The notes beneath the pieces are model-generated. The model was not told where the DNA came from. It saw only the letters and a list, made by a program, of their open reading frames with translations, and did no database searches. A program made the translations under genes and the position numbers. From Frankia umida (GTDB lineage: Bacteria; Actinomycetota; Actinomycetes; Frankiales; Frankiaceae), in contig NZ_JALKFT010000014.1 in NCBI RefSeq assembly GCF_023242945.1, positions 62,001-126,000 of the forward strand: 64,000 nt of DNA, in the 5' to 3' direction. Shown piece after piece: positions 33,754 to 42,446 of this stretch. Numbering within the stretch: the stretch's first letter is position 1; each line of letters opens with the position of its first letter.

Positions 33754-34650
33754 ATGACACTGGCATCCGACCTGACCTCCCCGAGCACCGAGCCGTCCGT
33801 GATCGTGGTGACCGAGGGTAGCCGGCAGCACGAGGCGTCCAGCGACGACAACGAGAGCAGCAGCTGGAACGGGCTGGTCTCCCCCGCCGAGGGCGGGGTG
33901 TGGCCGCGACCGGTGCCGCAGCGTTCGATCGCCGAGGAGCGGCTGCACCGCAGGCGCAAGCTGGCCGGGGCCTATCGGATCTTCGCCAAGCTCGGCCTGG
34001 CCGAGGGCCTGTCCGGCCACATCACCGCACGCGACCCGGAGCTGCCCGACCATTTCTGGGTGAACCGGTTCGGCCTGGACTTCAGCCGGATCACGGTGTC
34101 GAACCTGCTGCTGGTGAACTCCCAGGGCAAGATCGTCGAGGGGCAGCCACCGCTGAACACCTCGGCGTTCGCGATCCACTCCCGTATCCACGCCGCCCGG
34201 CCGGACGTGATCGGCGCCGCGCACACCCACTCGCCGTACGGACGGGCCCTGGCCGCGCTCGGCGAGCCGCTGCACCCGATCTCCCAGGATGTCTGCAGCT
34301 TCTACCAGCATCAGGCGGTGTTCGGCGAGTACAACGGGGCCGTCGTCACCGAGGACGAGGGGCAGAAGATCGCCGACGCGCTCGGCCCGCACAAGCTGGT
34401 GATCCTGCGTAACCATGGACTGCTCACCGTCGGCGCGAGCGTGGAGGCGGCGGCCTACCGGTTCATCGCGGCCGAACGTGCGGCCCACACCCAGCTGGTG
34501 GCCGCCGCGGCCGGCCCGCTGCGGCTGCTGGACCACCGGACCGCCAGTTACACGGCCGGCCAGGGCGGACGCGACAACGACGGCGCACGCTGGGCCTTCG
34601 ACGCCCTCTACGAGATCATCGTCGAGGAGCAGCCCGACCTGCTCGACTGA
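33754..34650 (+). CDS. Class II aldolase/adducin family protein
   Basis: 298 residues from ATG 33754. The Zn-dependent fold is seen in L-G-L-A-E-G-L-S-G-H-I-T-A-R-D (catalytic Glu equivalent), A-A-H-T-H-S-P-Y-G-R-A-L (two Zn His) and I-L-R-N-H-G-L-L-T-V-G (third His). The L-fuculose-phosphate-aldolase-like family also includes decarboxylases of sulfur or aromatic compounds. An acidic, Ser-rich N-terminal tail of about 50 residues is unusual. Coupled to the redoxin gene; the substrate is unknown. Confidence 0.83.
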   Translation: MTLASDLTSPSTEPSVIVVTEGSRQHEASSDDNESSSWNGLVSPAEGGVWPRPVPQRSIAEERLHRRRKLAGAYRIFAKLGLAEGLSGHITARDPELPDHFWVNRFGLDFSRITVSNLLLVNSQGKIVEGQPPLNTSAFAIHSRIHAARPDVIGAAHTHSPYGRALAALGEPLHPISQDVCSFYQHQAVFGEYNGAVVTEDEGQKIADALGPHKLVILRNHGLLTVGASVEAAAYRFIAAERAAHTQLVAAAAGPLRLLDHRTASYTAGQGGRDNDGARWAFDALYEIIVEEQPDLLD

Positions 34651-35299
34651 GCTGACAGTGACCTTCGCCACTGCCGGGGGCCGTGAATCAGTCACGCATG
34701 GCAGCGACCCTCGGCCATGGCAGTCACCAGCACCCACCCTGCCAACGGTCAACGCACCCCCAAATGCCTACCTATCATTATGAAAAGGCATTTTTTGACC
34801 ATTAACGGCAGATCGGACACGGCGACCTCGGTGACCAGCACCGATCCAGCCCGCATGTTGACGGACTTGTCGGACGTCGGGCATTGTTCACACATGCGGT
34901 CGAGATTCCTACCCGTGGCATGCCGCTACGTGGACTACCGGCGGACGTCCAGCGCCCTCTGTCGCTGAACCCGTCGATCTTTCAGGCTTCGCGGACTCCC
35001 GGCACCACACGCTCCCTTTCAGCTGTGCTCCTGCCTGCCGCGAGTGCGCCCGCTTTTCCCGACTCCTGACACGAGCCCTGCCCGTTCGGCGATAAGGGCG
35101 CGTCGAATCCTGCCCACAGTTCCGTCCCGGTAATCCCGGGCGGGCGAAGCATGCCCACAGGTCCGCATATCGGCTCCGTGTGCACAGCAGATTCTTCGAC
35201 GTGTTCGCGCGGAATGCGCACGGCAGACGCCCGCATCGTCACCCTGTGCCCCGGGAAACATCCCGCAATCCCTTTTCCCAGAGAGGAACCACGGCCCCC
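34651..35299 (+). other. Long leader region of the ABC transporter operon
   Basis: About 650 bases. It begins with short reiterations (CATGGCAG, GTGA...TCAC), contains an AT-richer patch at 34770-34880 that probably holds a promoter, then the Cys leader peptide at 34894-34968, and about 330 bases of leader with GC-rich inverted segments before the substrate-binding protein gene. No other gene is supported. Confidence 0.55.
34894..34968 (+). CDS. Cys-ending leader peptide upstream of the organosulfur ABC operon
   Basis: ATG 34894 encodes 24 residues with the C-terminal pattern C-R-Y-V-D-Y-R-R-T-S-S-A-L-C-R-stop. It has Cys at residues 10 and 23. It matches the leader at 32454-32534 in R-x-[HY]-[IV]-D-x-x-R-x-x-S-A-x-C-R although the rest differs and the two lie on opposite strands before different genes. 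It sits about 330 bases before the transporter operon, presumably as a cysteine-sensing attenuator. Confidence 0.75.
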   Translation: MRSRFLPVACRYVDYRRTSSALCR

Positions 35300-36892
35300 G
35301 TGAACGCAGCACACCTACGAGCCGACTCGACCGCCCAGGATCGCCGTAGTGAGGCGATGGTGCTGGGCCGTCGAGGCTTTCTCGGCCTCGGCGCAGTTGC
35401 CGGCTCGTCCCTGTTGCTCGCCGCCTGCGGTGGTGGCAGCGATTCCGGGGTCGCGGCCGGTGGTGGCAACGGCGGAACGCTGCGGTGGGGTTGGTCGACG
35501 GTCACCTCCTGGGACCCGGTGACGTCGTCCGCCGGCTGGGACGTGCATGCCCTGTCGCTCGTCTACGCCGCGCTGACCAAGCTGGACCAGAAGGGCAACC
35601 CGGTCCCGGCACTGGCCGAGTCGTGGAAGTACGACGCCACGGGCAAGCAGATCACTTTTGTGCTGCGTTCCGGACTGACCTTCAGCGACGGCACCCCGGT
35701 GAACGCCACCGCCGTGCGCAAGAGCCTCGAGCGCGGTCGGGACTTCACCGGATCGCTGGTCGCAGCGCAGCTGGTCGACGTCCAGACCATCACGGCCAAC
35801 GACGGTGCCCGCACCGTCACCCTCAACCTGTCGAACGTCAACTACCAGATCCCGAGCCTGCTCGCCGGCAAGACCGGCATGATCGTGAGCCCCACCGCCT
35901 TCGAGAAGGACGCCAAGGGCATCGCCACCAAGCCGGTCGGCGCCGGCCCGTTCCGGCTCACCGCCTACGTGCCGAACCAGTCGGCGAACCTGGTGCGCTT
36001 CCCCGGTTACTGGGACAAGGCGAACATCCACCTGGACGCCTTCGAGCTCTACCCGGCGCCCGAGGCCGCCACGGCGATCGCCTCGCTGCAGTCGGGGCGC
36101 CTCGACGTCGCCCAGATCCCGGCCAGTCAGGTGTCCGCGGCGAAGTCCGCCGGCCTTGAGGTGCAGATCATCCCGTCGCTGGTCACCACGGTGCTCGACG
36201 TGAACATCACCAAGGCGCCGTTCGACAATCCGAAGGTCGTCGAGGCGTTCAAGTACGGCATCGACCGCGCCGCGCTCGCGAAGACCCAGACCTTCGGCTA
36301 CGGCGTGGTCAACTACCAGCCCTTCCCGCCGGGATATGTCGGCCACAATCCGAGCCTGGACAACGCCTTTCCGTACGACCCGGAGAAGGCGAAGAAACTG
36401 CTCGCCGAGGCCGGCCACGCCACCGGCCTGGAAGTCCCGATCACCACCACCGGGGCGTCCACCGCGATCGCCGAACAGGTCCAGGCACAGCTGGCGAAAA
36501 TCGGTGTGAAACTCACCATCGACACGATCCCGGCGGCCCAGGCCACCCAGATCATGTACATCCAGCATTCCCGGGCCCTCGCGGTGGACGGCTTCGCCGG
36601 GCGGGACTCGGCCGTCCAGGCCTTCCAGGTGCTCTTCGGTGAGCAGGGCCTGATGAACCCCGGCCGCAGGACCCCGCCGGAGCTCACCGCCGCGCTCGCC
36701 ACGGTGCGCAAGACGCCGCTGGACGACCCGTCCTATCCCAAGGTGCTGCAGACCGCCACGAAGATCGCGGTGGAGACGATGCCGAACATCTTCCTGTTCA
36801 CCACGCCGCGCATTCTCGCCCGCAAGAAGAACGTCTCCGCGCTCGGCAGCTTCCTGGCCGTGCAGCGCTTCGAAGGGGTCCGGGTGAGCTGA
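35300..36892 (+). CDS. Substrate-binding lipoprotein of an oligopeptide/nickel-type ABC transporter
   Basis: 530 residues from GTG 35300 (alternative ATG 35357, which directly precedes the signal sequence V-L-G-R-R-G-F-L-G-L-G-A). Twin Arg and lipobox L-L-A-A-C-G-G-G predict an exported lipoprotein. The family 5 binding-protein pattern is clear: L-V-Y-A-A-L-T-K-L-D, A-L-A-E-S-W-K-Y, F-V-L-R-S-G-L-T-F-S-D-G-T-P-V-N-A. It is first of seven genes that overlap or nearly touch, ending with two desulfonase-like monooxygenases, so the ligand is probably an organosulfur compound rather than a peptide. Confidence 0.9.
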   Translation: MNAAHLRADSTAQDRRSEAMVLGRRGFLGLGAVAGSSLLLAACGGGSDSGVAAGGGNGGTLRWGWSTVTSWDPVTSSAGWDVHALSLVYAALTKLDQKGNPVPALAESWKYDATGKQITFVLRSGLTFSDGTPVNATAVRKSLERGRDFTGSLVAAQLVDVQTITANDGARTVTLNLSNVNYQIPSLLAGKTGMIVSPTAFEKDAKGIATKPVGAGPFRLTAYVPNQSANLVRFPGYWDKANIHLDAFELYPAPEAATAIASLQSGRLDVAQIPASQVSAAKSAGLEVQIIPSLVTTVLDVNITKAPFDNPKVVEAFKYGIDRAALAKTQTFGYGVVNYQPFPPGYVGHNPSLDNAFPYDPEKAKKLLAEAGHATGLEVPITTTGASTAIAEQVQAQLAKIGVKLTIDTIPAAQATQIMYIQHSRALAVDGFAGRDSAVQAFQVLFGEQGLMNPGRRTPPELTAALATVRKTPLDDPSYPKVLQTATKIAVETMPNIFLFTTPRILARKKNVSALGSFLAVQRFEGVRVS

Positions 36893-37947
36893 TGACAACG
36901 CTGGAGATCGGCCGGCCCACGGCGCCGGCACCGACGCCGACCCAGCCGTCGGCGGGACGTGGCGCTGGGGTGCGCTGGGGTGCGGTGGGGCGGCCCGTGC
37001 TGCGGGTACTGCGCTCCGCCGTGGTGGTCTGGATACCGGTGGTGCTGCTCTCGACGTTCATCACCTTCGGGCTCGGGGCGCTCACCGACACCAACCCCGC
37101 GGCCCAGGTGCTCGGGGAGACCGCGACCCCCGCGGACATCGACCGGATGAACCACTACTTCGGTCTGGACCGGCCGTTTCTCGTCCAGTACTTCAGTTGG
37201 CTCGGTCATGCGCTGACCGGGGACTTCGGTCGGTCGTACTACACCACCCTGCCGGTCTCCGACAGCATCACCCAGGCGCTGCCGGTGAACGTCTCGATCA
37301 CGATCGTCGCGTTGCTGCTCGGGATCCTGTTCGGTGGGGCGCTGGGCGTCGGGGCGGCGCTGTCGGGCGGAGGCTGGTTCGACCGTGGGGTCACCATGCT
37401 GTGCTCGGCGGCGTCGACCGTCCCACCGTTCGTCATCGGCATCGGGCTGATCGTGCTGTTCTCGGTGACCCTGCCGGTCCTGCCCTCGGGCGGTTACGTG
37501 CCGATCGACCAGGACTTCGGCCAGTGGCTGCGCTTCGCGATCCTGCCGGCACTCGCCCTGTCGGTGGACGTGGCGGTGGCCATCGCCCGCCAGCTGCGCA
37601 CCTCCCTGGTCGGGGAGCTGCGGGAGAACTACGTCGTCGGGGCCGAGGTGCGCGGGCTGACCCGGCGGCGGGTGGTGTTCGGCCATGCGCTGCGCAACGC
37701 GTCCGGGCCCGCGGTCACCGTGCTCGGCTACTACGTCCCGCAGGTCATCGGGGCGATGGTGGTCGCCGAGGCGGTGTTCAACCTGCCCGGCCTCGGCAAG
37801 CTCAGCCTGGACGCGGCGGCCAAGGGTGACATCCCGGTGATCCAGGGCGTCCTGGTCACCATGATCGGGCTGGTCGTGCTGTCCAACCTGCTGGTGAACG
37901 CCGCCCTGCTGCGGCTCACCCCGCATGCGAAGAGGCGGGAACAATGA
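36892..37947 (+). CDS. ABC transporter permease (DppB/OppB type)
   Basis: 351 residues; the ATG overlaps the previous stop (TGATG). Six hydrophobic helices and the permease motif near E-L-R-E-N-Y-V-V-G-A-E-V-R-G-L-T-R-R-R-V (EAA loop) are visible. The first periplasmic loop ends H-Y-F-G-L-D-R-P-F-L-V-Q-Y as in DppB. A Pro/Thr-rich N-terminal extension precedes the first helix. It is the inner-membrane subunit pairing with the next gene. Confidence 0.92.
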   Translation: MTTLEIGRPTAPAPTPTQPSAGRGAGVRWGAVGRPVLRVLRSAVVVWIPVVLLSTFITFGLGALTDTNPAAQVLGETATPADIDRMNHYFGLDRPFLVQYFSWLGHALTGDFGRSYYTTLPVSDSITQALPVNVSITIVALLLGILFGGALGVGAALSGGGWFDRGVTMLCSAASTVPPFVIGIGLIVLFSVTLPVLPSGGYVPIDQDFGQWLRFAILPALALSVDVAVAIARQLRTSLVGELRENYVVGAEVRGLTRRRVVFGHALRNASGPAVTVLGYYVPQVIGAMVVAEAVFNLPGLGKLSLDAAAKGDIPVIQGVLVTMIGLVVLSNLLVNAALLRLTPHAKRREQ

Positions 37948-38933
37948 GCGACACCGGCGGTCAGCTACGCCAGGCCCTGCGGCTGCGGTCCGCGCAGATC
38001 TCGCTGGTGATCATCGCCGTCGTCGTCTTCCTCGGCTTCGCCGGCGGCCTGCTCGCCCCGCACGACCCGCTCGCCCAGGACACCGCGCACGCCCTGTCCG
38101 GGCCGAGCGGCGAGCACTGGCTCGGCACCGACTACCTGGGCCGCGACGTGCTCTCCCGGCTCATGGACGCCACCGGCCGCTCGGTCGTCGGCGCCCTGGA
38201 AGGTGTCGCCGTGGCCTTCGTGATCGGCGTGCCGGCCGGACTCGCCTCGATCTTCTTCGGCCGGTTCTTCGACTGGGCGGCCCAGCGGATCGTCGACGCC
38301 ATCATGACCATGCCCTACATCATCTTCGCGGTGTCGGTCACCGGCGTGCTCGGCAACGGCCTGACCCAGGCGATGCTCGCGATCGGGATCTTCCTCGCGC
38401 CGCTGCTGTTCCGGATCACCCGGGCCGCCGCCCTCACCCTCACCCGGGCCCAGTACGTGGAGGTCGCCGAACTGCTGGGGGCGTCCCGCTGGTGGATCAT
38501 CCGTCGGCATGTCTGGTCGAAGGTGCTGCCGACGGTCGCGGTCACCACGGCGCAGCTGGCCGCGGCGGTCCTGCTGGTCGTCTCCTCGCTGACCTTCCTC
38601 GGCATCGGCGTGAAACCTCCGGCGCCGACCTGGGGCGGCATGCTCTCCAGCGACCTGGGTTTCCTGTCCCAGCAGCCGTGGGCACCGATCCTGCCGGCCC
38701 TCGCGATCGCGCTCACCGCCGGTGCCCTGAACGCGCTCGCCGATGCCATCCGGGACACCACCGGACTCCCGTCCGCACCGGCCGGCGGCGGCCTGTTCAG
38801 CCGACGCGCCAAGCCCGACGTCGAACCCGCCCCCGGCGGATCCGCCCGGACGCCGGCCATGGCCATCCCCGCGCAGGCATCCGCGCAGAGCGCCGGGCAG
38901 AGCTCCGGTCAGGAGGAGAACTCGCATGGCTGA
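37944..38933 (+). CDS. ABC transporter permease (DppC/OppC type)
   Basis: 329 residues with ATGA overlap to the DppB-like gene. The N-terminal hydrophobic helix and L-A-P-H-D-P-L-A-Q-D, then H-W-L-G-T-D-Y-L-G-R-D-V-L-S-R are hallmarks of the DppC class. The EAA loop reads Y-V-E-V-A-E-L-L-G-A-S-R-W-W-I. The C-terminus is a 50-residue Pro/Ala/Ser-rich cytoplasmic tail that overlaps the start of the ATPase gene. Confidence 0.92.
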   Translation: MSDTGGQLRQALRLRSAQISLVIIAVVVFLGFAGGLLAPHDPLAQDTAHALSGPSGEHWLGTDYLGRDVLSRLMDATGRSVVGALEGVAVAFVIGVPAGLASIFFGRFFDWAAQRIVDAIMTMPYIIFAVSVTGVLGNGLTQAMLAIGIFLAPLLFRITRAAALTLTRAQYVEVAELLGASRWWIIRRHVWSKVLPTVAVTTAQLAAAVLLVVSSLTFLGIGVKPPAPTWGGMLSSDLGFLSQQPWAPILPALAIALTAGALNALADAIRDTTGLPSAPAGGGLFSRRAKPDVEPAPGGSARTPAMAIPAQASAQSAGQSSGQEENSHG

Positions 38934-39963
38934 GCCGAACACCACCGACACCGCACCGGCTCCGGTGCTGCTGAAGGTCGACGACCTGCACGTGACGATC
39001 GGCGGCGGGGCCACCGAGGCCGTCCACGGGGTGTCGTTCGAGGTGCGCCGGGGCGAGGCCATCGGGATCGTCGGCGAGTCCGGCAGCGGCAAGACACTGG
39101 TCTGCCGCTCGGTCCTCGGCGTGCTCGCCCCCGGCTGCGCGGTCAGCGGCGGGTCGATCGACCTGGACGGCACCCAGCTCGTCGGACTCCCCCGGCGAGC
39201 CTGGGACCAGCTGCGCGGCACCGGCATCGCCGCGGTGTTCCAGGACCCCGCGTCCTACCTCAACCCGTCCTACCCGGTGGGCCGGCAGGTGGCCGAACAG
39301 CTGCGGGTGAAGCTCGGCGCCTCCCGCCGTGACGCCCGCACCACCGCCGTCCAGCTGCTCGCCTCGATGGGGCTGCACGACCCGGAGCGGGTCTACCGGC
39401 AGTACCCGCACGAACTGTCCGGCGGCATGCTGCAGCGGGTGGTGCTGGCCATCGCCGTCTGCGGCGATCCGGCGCTGCTCATCGCCGACGAGGCGACGAC
39501 CGCCCTGGACGTCACCATCCAGGCCGAGGTGCTCGACCTGCTCGCCTCCCTGCGCGCCGAACGAGGCCTGTCGATCATCGCGGTGTCCCACGACCTCGCC
39601 GTCATCGCCGAACTGTGTGACCGGGTGCTGGTGTTCTACGCCGGCGAACTCGTCGAGGCCGGCCCCACCGCCGAGGTGCTGCTCGCCCCCCGCCACCCGT
39701 ACACCGAGGCGCTGCTGCAGGTCGCCTCGGTCGGCAGCTGGGAACGACGCACCCTGGCCGTCATCGACGGCCAGCCGCCGCCGGTCGGCGCGACGATCGC
39801 TGGCTGCCGGTTCGCCGACCGCTGCGCCTTCGCGACCACCGAGTGCCGCACCAGCCCGGTGCCGCTGACCGACCAGCCGGACGGCCGATCCGTCCGCTGC
39901 CTGCGCGTCGAGGAGATCGCGTTGCAGGGAACCGGAGCCGCCGCCGGAGCAGGAGTCGCCTGA
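38926..39963 (+). CDS. ABC transporter ATP-binding protein (DppD/OppD type)
   Basis: 345 residues. ATG 38926 is fixed by AGGAGGAG and overlaps the permease stop. Walker A G-E-S-G-S-G-K-T, signature L-S-G-G-M-L-Q-R, Walker B A-L-L-I-A-D-E-A-T-T-A-L-D and the switch His (V-S-H-D-L) are all present. The C-terminal oligopeptide-ABC motif carries C-R-F-A-D-R-C-A-F-A-T-T-E-C, the Cys-rich region common in this subfamily. Confidence 0.93.
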   Translation: MAEPNTTDTAPAPVLLKVDDLHVTIGGGATEAVHGVSFEVRRGEAIGIVGESGSGKTLVCRSVLGVLAPGCAVSGGSIDLDGTQLVGLPRRAWDQLRGTGIAAVFQDPASYLNPSYPVGRQVAEQLRVKLGASRRDARTTAVQLLASMGLHDPERVYRQYPHELSGGMLQRVVLAIAVCGDPALLIADEATTALDVTIQAEVLDLLASLRAERGLSIIAVSHDLAVIAELCDRVLVFYAGELVEAGPTAEVLLAPRHPYTEALLQVASVGSWERRTLAVIDGQPPPVGATIAGCRFADRCAFATTECRTSPVPLTDQPDGRSVRCLRVEEIALQGTGAAAGAGVA

Positions 39964-41285
39964 TGCCCGACATCGACCTCGCCACCCCCGACCTCGCCAC
40001 CCCCGACCTCGCCACCCCCGAGCTGGAACCCGCCGGCGCCAGGCCCGTGCCGGCCAGCCGGCCGGGCAGCAGCCACACCCCCACCATCGACCAGGACGAT
40101 CCGGGTACCGCCGGCACCGGCCGCGCGGACGCCACCGGGAGCCCGTCCTCGGCGCCGTTGCTGCGGATCGAGGGGCTCGGCGTCTCCTTCCTCGAACGGG
40201 GCGGGATCGGACGCACCCGGGTCCTGGACGGCATCGAGCTGACCGTGCGCCCCGGGGAGATCGTCGGCATCGTCGGCGAGACGGGTTCCGGCAAGACCAC
40301 TCTGGCCCGCGCGATCGCCGGACTCACCCCCGCCGACCGTGGCCAGGTCCGGCTCGACGGCGAGGACATCCTCGGCCTGCGCACCCGGGCCCGCCGTCGG
40401 TTCCGCCGCGGCGGGGCGATCCAGTTCGTCTTCCAGGATCCGCTGCGTTCCCTCGACCCGGAGCTCACCATCGGGGCGAGCATCGCCGAGGGCATGGCCA
40501 TCGCCGGCGTCGGCAGCAGATCCGAACGGGCCGAACGAGTCGCCGGCGCGCTCACCCTGGTCGGCCTCGACCCGGCCGTGGCGCAGCGACGCCCCGCGCA
40601 GATCTCCGGCGGACAGCGCCAGCGCGCCTCGATCGCCCGGGCCGTCGTCGCGGACCCGCGGCTGCTGCTGTGCGACGAACCGGTCAGCGCGCTCGACGCG
40701 TCCAACCGCAACCACATCCTGATCCTGCTCGACGAGCTGCGCCGCCGGCTGTCCGTCGGCATCGTGGTCATCTCCCACGACCTGAGCTCGCTGGCCGGCA
40801 TCGCCGACCGGGTCGTCGTGCTCTACCGGGGACGGGTCGTCGAGGACGGTCCGATCGCCGACGTGTTCGCCGCGCCACGGCACCCGTACACCGCGCTGCT
40901 GATCGCCTCCGCACCCGACATCCACGGCCGTAACCGGCAGGCCGCCGCCGCGCTGCGACCGGCACCCGCCCCCGGCATCCCCGACCCGACCACGACCACA
41001 GCGGCCACGGCGACCACTGCGACCACTGCCTCGACCGCGGCGGCGGGTCCGACCCCCGGGCCACGCCCGGACGCGCGGGACGTCGGCGGCTGTGTGTTCG
41101 CGCACCGCTGCCCGTTCGCCACCGTCGACTGCGACACCGCCCCGCCGCGGGTGGAGGCACCCGGGCGTCCCGCCGGCAGTTGGATCTCGGCCTGCCACCA
41201 CGACCGCACCTGGCGCGCCCGGCTGCCCGCCGCCGGCACCGCCGCCGCTGACACGTCCGCCGTCCGGAAGGAAACCTCGCTGTGA
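39963..41285 (+). CDS. ABC transporter ATP-binding protein (DppF/OppF type)
   Basis: 440 residues starting at the ATG that overlaps the previous stop (TGATG). Walker A G-E-T-G-S-G-K-T-T, signature I-S-G-G-Q-R-Q-R and Walker B L-L-L-C-D-E-P-V-S-A-L-D are intact, with the C-terminal Cys motif C-V-F-A-H-R-C-P-F-A. The first 60 residues are low-complexity and begin with three A-T-P-D-L repeats, and a Thr/Ala-rich insert lies before the Cys motif; both come from minisatellite DNA and lengthen the protein well beyond the family norm of about 330. Confidence 0.92.
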   Translation: MPDIDLATPDLATPDLATPELEPAGARPVPASRPGSSHTPTIDQDDPGTAGTGRADATGSPSSAPLLRIEGLGVSFLERGGIGRTRVLDGIELTVRPGEIVGIVGETGSGKTTLARAIAGLTPADRGQVRLDGEDILGLRTRARRRFRRGGAIQFVFQDPLRSLDPELTIGASIAEGMAIAGVGSRSERAERVAGALTLVGLDPAVAQRRPAQISGGQRQRASIARAVVADPRLLLCDEPVSALDASNRNHILILLDELRRRLSVGIVVISHDLSSLAGIADRVVVLYRGRVVEDGPIADVFAAPRHPYTALLIASAPDIHGRNRQAAAALRPAPAPGIPDPTTTTAATATTATTASTAAAGPTPGPRPDARDVGGCVFAHRCPFATVDCDTAPPRVEAPGRPAGSWISACHHDRTWRARLPAAGTAAADTSAVRKETSL

Positions 41286-42358
41286 GCATCGAGTTCATCG
41301 GGATCGCCAGCACCTCGGCGGGCAGTGAAGCGCAGGGGTTCGGCGGGCCGGCCGTCGACTCGGACTTCCTCGAACTGCTGGTACGCACGCATGAGGACGC
41401 CGGTTTCGACCGGGTGCTCGTCGCGCACAGCTCCGCGATGCCGGACGGCTTCGTCGTCGCCGACCAGATCCTCGCCCGCACCACCACCCTGAAGGTGCTG
41501 CTCGCGCACCGTCCCGGCTTCGTCGCCCCGACGATCGCCGCGCGCAAGTACGCCACCCTGGACGCGTTCCATCCCGGCCGGATCGCCCTGCACGTCATCA
41601 CCGGCGGGGACGACGCCGACCAGGCCCGCGACGGCGACCTGTCCGACAAGGTGACCCGCTACCGGCGCACCGACGAGTTCCTCGACGTGCTGCGCCGCGA
41701 ATGGGAATCGGACGTGCCGTTTGACTACGACGGCGAGTTCTACCAGGTGCGCGGGGGTTTCTCCGCGGTACGCCCGCCGGCCGGACGCGTTCCGATCTAC
41801 TTCGGCGGGGCCTCGGCGGACGCGGTGCGGGTCGGTGGCAAGCACGCCGACGTGTACGCGTTCTGGGGTGAGCCGCTGGCCGGCATCATCGAACGCATCC
41901 GCCAGGTGCGGGCCGCCGCCGCGCCGTACGGCCGCGACACCCGGTTCAGCGTGAGCCTTCGGCCCATCGCCGCCGACACCGAGCAGGCCGCCTGGGACCG
42001 GGCCGCGCACATCCTCGAACTCACCCGCGAGCGGGCCGGCGAGGTGAAGAAGGTGTTCGGCATCGACAGCGCCGCGCAGGTCGGCAGCCAGCGACTGCTG
42101 CGCTACGCCGCCGAGGGCGACGTCCACGACAAGCGGCTGTGGACCGCCATCGCCAAGGCCACCGGCGCCGCGGGCAACTCCACCGCCCTGGTCGGCAGCT
42201 ACGAGCAGGTCGCCGAGTCCCTCGTCGACTACGTGGGCGTCGGCGTCTCGACCCTGCTCATCCGCGGTTTCGACCCGGTCTCGGACGCCCGGGACTACGG
42301 CACGCTCATCCGCCTCGTCCGCGAGCAGACCGCCGAGCGCGAACCCGCCTCCGTCTGA
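41282..42358 (+). CDS. SsuD-like LLM monooxygenase 1 (FMNH2-dependent alkanesulfonate type)
   Basis: 358 residues from GTG 41282, overlapping the ATPase stop. The SsuD-type pattern is strong: A-H-R-P-G-F-V-A-P-T-I-A-A-R, then A-L-H-V-I-T-G-G-D-D-A-D-Q-A-R-D-G-D and T-R-Y-R-R-T-D-E-F-L-D-V-L-R, and P-I-Y-F-G-G-A-S-A-D-A-V. Enzymes of this type cleave C-S bonds of alkanesulfonates to give sulfite. It uses reduced flavin from a reductase not encoded here. It is coupled to the transporter genes, and a second copy follows. Confidence 0.88.
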   Translation: MSIEFIGIASTSAGSEAQGFGGPAVDSDFLELLVRTHEDAGFDRVLVAHSSAMPDGFVVADQILARTTTLKVLLAHRPGFVAPTIAARKYATLDAFHPGRIALHVITGGDDADQARDGDLSDKVTRYRRTDEFLDVLRREWESDVPFDYDGEFYQVRGGFSAVRPPAGRVPIYFGGASADAVRVGGKHADVYAFWGEPLAGIIERIRQVRAAAAPYGRDTRFSVSLRPIAADTEQAAWDRAAHILELTRERAGEVKKVFGIDSAAQVGSQRLLRYAAEGDVHDKRLWTAIAKATGAAGNSTALVGSYEQVAESLVDYVGVGVSTLLIRGFDPVSDARDYGTLIRLVREQTAEREPASV

Positions 42359-42446
42359 TCCACCCCGCACGTCCCGGCACCGCACGTCCGGCACATCCAG
42401 CACATCCAGTAGGTCCCGCACGTCCAGTACCAGGAAGGTTGCGCGC

